A stretch of 64,000 bases of DNA, taken from the NCBI GenBank assembly GCA_030832645.1, contig JAURIR010000003.1, forward strand, positions 1 through 64,000. Direction: 5' to 3'. Source of the stretch: Chitinophagales bacterium. GTDB taxonomy: Bacteria > Bacteroidota > Bacteroidia > Chitinophagales > Chitinophagaceae. The translations under genes were made by a program, and so were the position numbers. The notes beneath the pieces are model-generated. The model was not told the DNA's origin. It saw nothing but the letters and a program-made list of their open reading frames with translations, and did no database searches. Within the stretch, counting starts at the first letter, position 1; every line of letters starts with the position of its first letter. Below, in pieces: positions 57,547-64,000 of the stretch.

Positions 57547-58650
57547 TTAGATTCGTTTGGCAAACTTTTGTGCTTTCAACGACAGTTCAGTAGCCAGGAA
57601 GCAATGTGCTTGAGGCATAGCAGTTTCTGTTCTGTTTACTACATCGTCTACAAATTGCTTTCCAAAATTGAGTGCAACATCTTTACAGTTGATGTAATTG
57701 GTTTCTTTGTTGTTGGCATAATACAAATGATTGCCACTGTCGTAACGTGCGATGTCAATATTTTTTCTGATCTCAATAAATCCCTCTGTTCCTAAAATGG
57801 TCAATCTTCCATCTCCCCAGGTTTTTAAACCGTTGGGAGTGAACCAATCGACTCTGATGTAACCTTGTCCACCATTGCCTTTCAGCATAACATCTCCAAA
57901 ATCTTCGAATCCAGGTTTATCGGGATGGTTTACGTTGCCGATTTGAGAGGCTACTACTTCTGCACTTGTAGAGTTTGTGAAAAATAAAAATTGATCAAAC
58001 TGGTGAGAAGCGATATCTGTGATGATGCCTCCAAATTTCTTTTTGTCCCAAAACCAATCGGGTCTGGAGGAAGGATTTATGCGGTGCGGACCGAGGCCAA
58101 TGGTTTGAATTACTTTTCCTATCAATCCCTCTTTGATCAATTCTCCTGCTTTTACAGTAGCCTTGTTTTCAAAACGCTCACTGAACATGATGGAGTAAAT
58201 ACGCTTGGTTTCTTTCTGTACTTTTTTTACTTCTGCCAATTGCTCCAACGTGGTGATGCCTGGTTTATCTACTAGATAATCTTTGCCGTGCTTCATTACT
58301 TCAATACCAAGTGGACCTCTTTCAACCGGAATACCGGAGCTGAGAATCAATTGGATGGAATTGTCTTCCAAAATTTCTTTTTCACTGGAAGCAACTTTTA
58401 CTTGAGGGAAGGCTTTCGTATAGGCCGCTATCAACTCTGGCTCTTTTGCATATACTGCCACCAGCTCACCCCCTCCATTGATCACAGAACTGGTCATGCC
58501 ATAAATATGATTATGGTTGATATTGATTACAGAGAAACGAATTCTTTTTTCTACCGGTTGAATGATTTTATTCTCTTGGGTAAAAGACGATAACAACGGG
58601 AGTCCGCTTGCTGCGACAGTTGATTTAAGAAATGTTCTGCGTGGAAACAT
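57547..58650 (-). CDS. Gfo/Idh/MocA family oxidoreductase
   Basis: Start at ATG 58650 (MFPRRTFLKSTVAASGLPLLSSF); HGKDYLVDKPGITTLEQLAEVKK; DWFWDKKKFGGIITDIASHQFDQFLFF. Confidence 0.88.
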   Translation of the reverse strand: MFPRRTFLKSTVAASGLPLLSSFTQENKIIQPVEKRIRFSVININHNHIYGMTSSVINGGGELVAVYAKEPELIAAYTKAFPQVKVASSEKEILEDNSIQLILSSGIPVERGPLGIEVMKHGKDYLVDKPGITTLEQLAEVKKVQKETKRIYSIMFSERFENKATVKAGELIKEGLIGKVIQTIGLGPHRINPSSRPDWFWDKKKFGGIITDIASHQFDQFLFFTNSTSAEVVASQIGNVNHPDKPGFEDFGDVMLKGNGGQGYIRVDWFTPNGLKTWGDGRLTILGTEGFIEIRKNIDIARYDSGNHLYYANNKETNYINCKDVALNFGKQFVDDVVNRTETAMPQAHCFLATELSLKAQKFAKRI

Positions 58651-58733
58651 ATGCGATGAATTTATATAAGCGTTAATAACTTTTCGAATGTACAGATTCC
58701 ATTTGCATCCGGGCGCAATTTTACGAAATCGAT

Positions 58734-60044
58734 TTACTTCAAGAGGTAGTCGATGACCAATACTCCGATCAATCCCATGAATGAAACGATCGTTTCCATG
58801 ATGGTCCAGGATTTCAATGTTTGTTTGATGCTCAAATTGAAATATTCTTTGAACAACCAAAATCCGCTGTCGTTGACATGCGATAACATGAGGCTTCCAG
58901 AGCCTACGGCCAATACCATCAAGCTTGGATCGGTATGTGTGGCTATCACAACGGGGGCAATGATGCCTGCAGTTGTTAAACCCGCTACAGTAGCTGAACC
59001 CATCGCAACCCGGATGATGGCACTGATCAACCAGCCGAGTAACAATGGGGGTAGCTGCAATTGATTGAATGCATCCGCTAGCTGCGCACTTACCCCGCTG
59101 TCTACATACACTTGTTTAAGTGCACCAGCTCCTGATACAATCAAAATGATCATCAATACATCTTTGATCGAATCAGCATAGGTATGCATGATTGCAGCAA
59201 GTGATTTACCCCGGGTAATACCTAAAGCGATCGTAGCGTATACCATAGAAATAAACATCAACATGCTCGGATCAGATATAAATTGAATGAGGGGGATGTT
59301 GTTGGAGGGGGTATTCAAATGGAAGTAAGTAGATACCAGTAAAATAAAAACAGGCAGCAGGCAGGTAATGATGCTATTTAAGAAGCTCGGTAGGGAGGAG
59401 ACTTCTATATCTTTTGGTTTAAATGTTTGCAAGGGTTCCACATCCATTTTTTTTAGTGTCGTTGCAAAGAGAGGTCCTGCGACAATAATGGTAGGAATAG
59501 CAATGCAGATGCCGTATAACAATGTCTTACCCATATCTGCATGCAATTGATTGACCAATGCTGCAGGCGACGGGTGTGGGGGCAACAAACCATGTGTTAC
59601 GGAAAGAGCTGCCAGCATTGGAATTCCGACATAAACAGCGGGAAGTTTTAGTCTGTATACGATTGAAAAAATCAAGGGTACCAATAAAACAAAACCAACA
59701 TTATAGAAAAGTGGAATTCCTACAATAAATCCTGTTAATACCAACGCCCATGTGATTCGTTTTTCTCCGAAGGTTTTCAACAATACGTCGCTGATTTTCT
59801 GGGCGGCTCCTGATTCGGCAACGAGTTTCCCGATCATGGCTCCGAAGAGAATAACCATCAGCAAAGATCCAAGGGTATCACCCACTCCTTTTTGAATAGA
59901 GCCAGGTATCTTTTCAAGGGGCATCCCCAACATGAGCCCGCCTGCAAGTGAAACAATGATAAAAGCAATGAACGTATTGCATTTTAGCCAGGAAATCAGC
60001 AATATGAGCAACAAGATGCAAACGGCGATCGTTAAGAAAAGCAT
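58734..60044 (-). CDS. GntP family gluconate:H+ symporter-type permease (second copy)
   Basis: GDTLGSLLMVILFGAMIGKLVAESGAA; GLLPPHPSPAALVNQL; GSATVAGLTTAGIIAPVV; SHVNDSGFWLFKEYF. Confidence 0.92.
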   Translation of the reverse strand: MLFLTIAVCILLLILLISWLKCNTFIAFIIVSLAGGLMLGMPLEKIPGSIQKGVGDTLGSLLMVILFGAMIGKLVAESGAAQKISDVLLKTFGEKRITWALVLTGFIVGIPLFYNVGFVLLVPLIFSIVYRLKLPAVYVGIPMLAALSVTHGLLPPHPSPAALVNQLHADMGKTLLYGICIAIPTIIVAGPLFATTLKKMDVEPLQTFKPKDIEVSSLPSFLNSIITCLLPVFILLVSTYFHLNTPSNNIPLIQFISDPSMLMFISMVYATIALGITRGKSLAAIMHTYADSIKDVLMIILIVSGAGALKQVYVDSGVSAQLADAFNQLQLPPLLLGWLISAIIRVAMGSATVAGLTTAGIIAPVVIATHTDPSLMVLAVGSGSLMLSHVNDSGFWLFKEYFNLSIKQTLKSWTIMETIVSFMGLIGVLVIDYLLK

Positions 60045-60141
60045 TGCGTGAATTTATTGGGTCAATTCTTTTGTTAATTTAAAACTTTAAGTAATTTAAA
60101 CATTCTAATTAATATAGTTTGATCATTTAAAAACATTCATC

Positions 60142-60963
60142 ATGAAAAATAGAAGATCGTTCCTTCAACTTTCAGCACTGGGAATGGCTGGAGCAATTGC
60201 CAAACCATCTTTCGCAATAGAGCAGATGGAAAAATCAATTGAATTTCCAATTGGATTTGCAGGGTATTCGTTTGCAAAGTTTGATATCGATAAAATGATA
60301 TCCATGTTGCAAAAATTGAATGTGAAAAATCTCTCTCTGAAAGAAATTCATTTGCCACTCAATAGTACCAAGGAAGCTATTGAAGTTGCCAAGAAAAAAT
60401 TTGCAGACGGGGGTATCAATGTTTACACAGTTGGTGTTGTATACATGCGCTCGAAAGAGGCCGTAGACCAGGCCTTCGAATATGCAAAGAACGTAGGGGT
60501 AGAGATGATTGTGGGGGTTCCTAACCAGGATTTACTTTCTTACGCGGAGGCAAAAGTGAAAGAGACCAATATTCGTTTGGCTATTCATAATCATGGTCCG
60601 GAAGATAAATTGTATCCTTCGCCAAAAGATATATACGATCGAATCAAGAATTTTGACAGTCGAGTGGGACTTTGTATTGATATTGGTCATACACTTCGTG
60701 CAGGGGTTTTACCTGAAAAAGCTGTGAAGGATTACCGCGATCGTTTGTTTGATTTACATGTGAAGGATGTAACTGCCATGGCCAAAGATGCCAAGGTGAT
60801 TGAAATTGGAAGAGGGGCTATCAACTATCCTGCTTTTATTGAAGCACTCGAAAAAATAAATTACAAAGGCATGTGCAGTATTGAATACGAAAAAGACATG
60901 TCTGACCCATTGGTTGGTATGGCAGAATCCGTAGGATTTGTGAAAGGCATTATTCGAGGATAA
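60142..60963 (+). CDS. Sugar phosphate isomerase/epimerase (TIM barrel) with Tat-like leader
   Basis: NRRSFLQLSALGMAGAIA; LAIHNHGPEDKLYPSPKDIYDRI; GLCIDIGHTLRAGVLPEKAVKDYRDRLFDLHVKDV. Confidence 0.9.
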   Translation: MKNRRSFLQLSALGMAGAIAKPSFAIEQMEKSIEFPIGFAGYSFAKFDIDKMISMLQKLNVKNLSLKEIHLPLNSTKEAIEVAKKKFADGGINVYTVGVVYMRSKEAVDQAFEYAKNVGVEMIVGVPNQDLLSYAEAKVKETNIRLAIHNHGPEDKLYPSPKDIYDRIKNFDSRVGLCIDIGHTLRAGVLPEKAVKDYRDRLFDLHVKDVTAMAKDAKVIEIGRGAINYPAFIEALEKINYKGMCSIEYEKDMSDPLVGMAESVGFVKGIIRG

Positions 60964-60972
60964 ACCCCTTGT

Positions 60973-61455
60973 GTGAAACTCAATAGCTGTAAGGTTTTGG
61001 TTGACTATGGTATTGCCACGCTGGTGGAAGATGCCACTGGTATGAAAGGTTTATTATCTAATAGTAAAGTGGAGGCTGGTCAAGTCGTGACTCCTTTTTA
61101 TGCAAGAGAGACGTTGAAGGAACCCAATTACTTAACCTTGCAGATCAATGATCAGGAACATATTTTGTTGGGTCCTGAGTTTATTCAATATACCAATCAC
61201 AGTTGCGATCCAAATGTTTTTTTTGATACCACCGAAATGAAACTAGTGGCCTTGAGAGATATTCAGGTTAACGAGGAGCTTACTTTTTTTTATCCCTCTA
61301 CAGAATGGAAGATGGATCAAGCCTTTGAGTGTTTATGTGGGTCTGAAAAATGTATCAAAAAAATTCAAGGCGCTTTTTCACTCACTGCTCAACAACAACA
61401 GTCCTACAAGCTCAATCAATTTATACTGAATAAAATTCAGGAAGGTGCACATTAA
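60973..61455 (+). CDS. SET domain-containing protein
   Basis: YTNHSCDPNVFFDTTEMKLVALRDIQVNEELTFFYPSTEW...ECLCGSEKCIKKIQG; SET motif NHSCDPN plus post-SET-like CLCGSEKC; GTG start. Confidence 0.85.
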   Translation: MKLNSCKVLVDYGIATLVEDATGMKGLLSNSKVEAGQVVTPFYARETLKEPNYLTLQINDQEHILLGPEFIQYTNHSCDPNVFFDTTEMKLVALRDIQVNEELTFFYPSTEWKMDQAFECLCGSEKCIKKIQGAFSLTAQQQQSYKLNQFILNKIQEGAH

Positions 61456-62332
61456 ATCGCTTGCTTTGAAAAAAATATTCCTCAATCTGTTTTGTTTTTG
61501 TATCGTTCTTTCATCTGCTGCACAACATAAAGATCACAAGCTGGAAAAGAAAATTGCAGACCAGATAAAGGGCTTCAATGGTCAAATGGGCGTATATGTC
61601 AAGAGCTTAAAAACCGGTAAGACGATTTCCATCAATGGAGATACTGTTTTTCCTACTGCAAGTATTGTGAAGGTTCCGATTCTCATTGGCATCATGAACC
61701 GAATCCATAACAACGAACTTAGTTACCATCAAAAACTTATTTGGTACGATACCTTGAACTATGATCCTGGAGAAGATATTGTTGCATATTTAAAACCTCA
61801 AACAGCAATCGAGTTAAGTAAGGTGATGATGTTGATGATGACCATCTCTGATAATACAGGTAGTTTATGGTTGCAAAGTATTGCCGGCACGGGTACACGA
61901 ATCAATCGCTTACTGGATAGCATGGGCTATACTGCAACCCGCGTTAATAGCCGAACTCCAGGAAGAGAGCAAAGCAGATCCGAATTCGGTTGGGGGCAAA
62001 CAACTCCGAATGAAATGGGAAAAATTTTTGAAGACATCGTGAACGGTAAAATAATCAACAAAGAATCTTGCGATAGAATGTTGCGTATAATGGGTAGGCA
62101 GTATTGGGACGAAGAAGCATTGTCATCTATACCTCCAACTGTTTTTGTCGCTTCAAAGAATGGTGCAGTCAATGCCAGTCGTAGCGAAGTACTCTTTGTA
62201 AATGCAAAGCATCCTTATATACTCAGTGTCTTCACAAAAAATAATAAAGATACTAGCTGGGAGTCTTCTAATGAAGCATGGGAGCTCACCAGAAAATTAT
62301 CTAAATTGGTTTGGAATTATTTCAATGAATAA
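61445..62332 (+). CDS. Class A beta-lactamase-like serine hydrolase
   Basis: TASIVKVPILIGIMN (SxxK), MTISDNTGSLWL (SDN), FVASKNGAVNASRSEVLFV (KxG); start codon uncertain (GTG/TTG). Confidence 0.8.
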   Translation: MHIKSLALKKIFLNLFCFCIVLSSAAQHKDHKLEKKIADQIKGFNGQMGVYVKSLKTGKTISINGDTVFPTASIVKVPILIGIMNRIHNNELSYHQKLIWYDTLNYDPGEDIVAYLKPQTAIELSKVMMLMMTISDNTGSLWLQSIAGTGTRINRLLDSMGYTATRVNSRTPGREQSRSEFGWGQTTPNEMGKIFEDIVNGKIINKESCDRMLRIMGRQYWDEEALSSIPPTVFVASKNGAVNASRSEVLFVNAKHPYILSVFTKNNKDTSWESSNEAWELTRKLSKLVWNYFNE

Positions 62333-62341
62333 ATTTTTGCA

Positions 62342-63985
62342 ATGAAACAATTGATTGTTTTTTTCTCTGTACTTGTTTTTTTCTCCTGCAATTCTTCAAA
62401 CAGGGCAGACAAGGTATATGTGAATGGTAATTTTTGGACTGGGGACAGCGCCAATCCAACGGCAACAGTTCTTGCCATCAAGGGAGATAAAATTATCTAT
62501 GTGGGAAATGACGCCTCACAAGTAAATGCTACAGAGCAAATTGATCTCAACGGTAATATGGTGGTGCCAGGATTTACCGACAACCATACACATTTTCTTT
62601 CTGCTGGATACGGATTATCCAGTGTTAAGCTAAAAGATGCCATGACCAAGGCAGCTTTTATTCAGCGCATCAGTGATTTTTGTAAAACCCATCCCGGAAA
62701 TGCATGGATTCGGGAAGGAAATTGGGATAATGAAAATTGGGGAGGCGAATTACCAAGTAAAGAGTGGATCGACTCTGTATCAGGTGATCATCCCATTTTT
62801 ATTTCACGTTATGATGGGCATATGGCTTTTGCAAATTCAAAAGCAATGCAACTTGCTGGGGTAAATGCATCAACTGTATCGCCAGCAGGAGGTGTTGTCG
62901 TTAAAAATACAAAAGGAGAATTGACGGGTTGTTTCAAAGACAAAGCAATGTCGTTGATTGAAAAGGCAATACCCGATCCAACAGAGGCAGAGTTGGAAGA
63001 GTATTACAAAGCAGCCGCTAACTATGCATTGGAGCGAGGAGTGACGCATGTAAATGACATGGGATCTTATGGTGGGTGGATGGATTTAAGCACTTACAGA
63101 CGCGTAGCTCAAAAAAATAATTCACTCATTAGAATGTATTCATTCGTGCCATTGGCTACTTGGAGCAGACTCGATTCTTTTGTACAAAAAAATGGAAGAG
63201 GAGATGATTTATTGAAATGGGGTGGATTGAAAGGGTATGTGGATGGGTCGTTGGGGTCAACTACTGCATGGTTTCATCAACCGTATTTGGACGATCCGAA
63301 GTCGACCGGGCTTACCATCACTGATACAATTGATTTACGAAATTGGGTGATTGGAGCAGACAAAGCAGGCCTGCATGTTGCGGTACATGCAATTGGCGAC
63401 CGTGCAAACGACTTTATTTTGTCTGTATATCAGGAGGCAGAAAAAATAAATGGATCGCGTGATAGAAGATTCAGGGTTGAACATGCTCAGCACGTGCGGT
63501 TGGAGGCCATCGATCATTTTGCAAACCAACAAGTGATTGCCTCTATGCATCCATTTCATTTGGTAGACGATGGTATTTGGGCATACAAGCGACTCGATAC
63601 AAACAGATTAAAAGGGACTTATGCAATAAAGACCATGATGGATAAAGGGGTGACTGTTACGTTTGGATCTGATTGGCCTGTGGCTCCTGTTGATGCATTA
63701 TATGGATTGTATGCAGCCGTAACGAGAAGAACAGGCGACAATAAAAATCCAAATGGATGGTATCCTGATCAAAAAATTTCTATTGATCAAGCCCTGCGTG
63801 CATATACCCAAAATAATGCGCGCGCCTCTTTCATGGAGGGGAAAATAGGAGTATTGAAAAAAGGGTACTACGCCGACTTTGCAGTACTTGATCAGGATAT
63901 TAAGAAGATTGATCCGATCACACTCAAAGAAGTGAAGGTGTTAAGAACAGTTTTGAACGGGAAAGAAGTATTTGTAAGAAAGTAG
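62342..63985 (+). CDS. Amidohydrolase family protein (YtcJ-like)
   Basis: VYVNGNFWTGDSANPTATVLAIKGDKIIYVG; MVVPGFTDNHTHFLSAG; LHVAVHAIGDRAND; VTFGSDWPVAPVDALYGLYAAVTR. Confidence 0.92.
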   Translation: MKQLIVFFSVLVFFSCNSSNRADKVYVNGNFWTGDSANPTATVLAIKGDKIIYVGNDASQVNATEQIDLNGNMVVPGFTDNHTHFLSAGYGLSSVKLKDAMTKAAFIQRISDFCKTHPGNAWIREGNWDNENWGGELPSKEWIDSVSGDHPIFISRYDGHMAFANSKAMQLAGVNASTVSPAGGVVVKNTKGELTGCFKDKAMSLIEKAIPDPTEAELEEYYKAAANYALERGVTHVNDMGSYGGWMDLSTYRRVAQKNNSLIRMYSFVPLATWSRLDSFVQKNGRGDDLLKWGGLKGYVDGSLGSTTAWFHQPYLDDPKSTGLTITDTIDLRNWVIGADKAGLHVAVHAIGDRANDFILSVYQEAEKINGSRDRRFRVEHAQHVRLEAIDHFANQQVIASMHPFHLVDDGIWAYKRLDTNRLKGTYAIKTMMDKGVTVTFGSDWPVAPVDALYGLYAAVTRRTGDNKNPNGWYPDQKISIDQALRAYTQNNARASFMEGKIGVLKKGYYADFAVLDQDIKKIDPITLKEVKVLRTVLNGKEVFVRK

Positions 63986-64000
63986 TCGTTTTTTATTCCT

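Noticed and set aside
58650-58860. N-terminal extension of the Gfo/Idh ORF (57547..58860)
   Set aside because: It overlaps the 3' end of the GntP gene by about 127 nt; the Tat-like leader at ATG 58650 is the better start.
1-64000. Classical defence, phage, CRISPR or transposon island
   Set aside because: No recognisable integrase, transposase, restriction-modification, toxin-antitoxin, Cas or regularly spaced repeats on reading both strands.

Overview
The window is an AT-rich, densely coding chromosomal segment from a Bacteroidota genome, probably Chitinophagaceae-like. That placement is inferred from protein style (SusC-type plug, DUF6090, DUF1080, SOUL, Gfo/Idh paralogs), not from a marker gene. 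I support about 61 protein-coding genes. I found no rRNA, tRNA, CRISPR array, transposase or phage genes. Main blocks: (i) 0-8 kb: DUF1080, SMP-30-like, SOUL heme-binding, TMEM175-like, amidohydrolase and sulfatase genes. (ii) 8-21 kb: a dispersed photolyase/cryptochrome-associated neighbourhood. It contains a photolyase FAD-binding-domain protein without the usual N-terminal antenna domain, TIGR03643, a DCC/DUF393 protein, a 52-aa DUF2256 zinc-ribbon gene absent from the supplied ORF track (15864..16022, minus), and a cryptochrome/photolyase lacking the C-terminal cysteines that ligate the [4Fe-4S] cluster in FeS-BCPs. YceI and a His-bearing 4-TM b561-like protein follow. (iii) 22-25 kb: plug-only TonB-receptor-like protein, LolA-like protein and ABC exporter. 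(iv) 25-34 kb: TolB-like, CBM9-like, PIG-L, two DUF6090 paralogs, serine hydrolase, DUF1080 and S10 peptidase. (v) 35-42 kb: amino-sugar (nag) operon with two Gfo/Idh oxidoreductases. (vi) 43-64 kb: peptidases, two giant VPS10/BNR propeller proteins, GH78 rhamnosidase, GntP permease, TIM-barrel isomerase, SET-domain protein, beta-lactamase-like hydrolase and amidohydrolase. The best candidate for an under-described system is the photolyase-associated gene set. All calls come from reading sequence and recalling family signatures; no searches were run.
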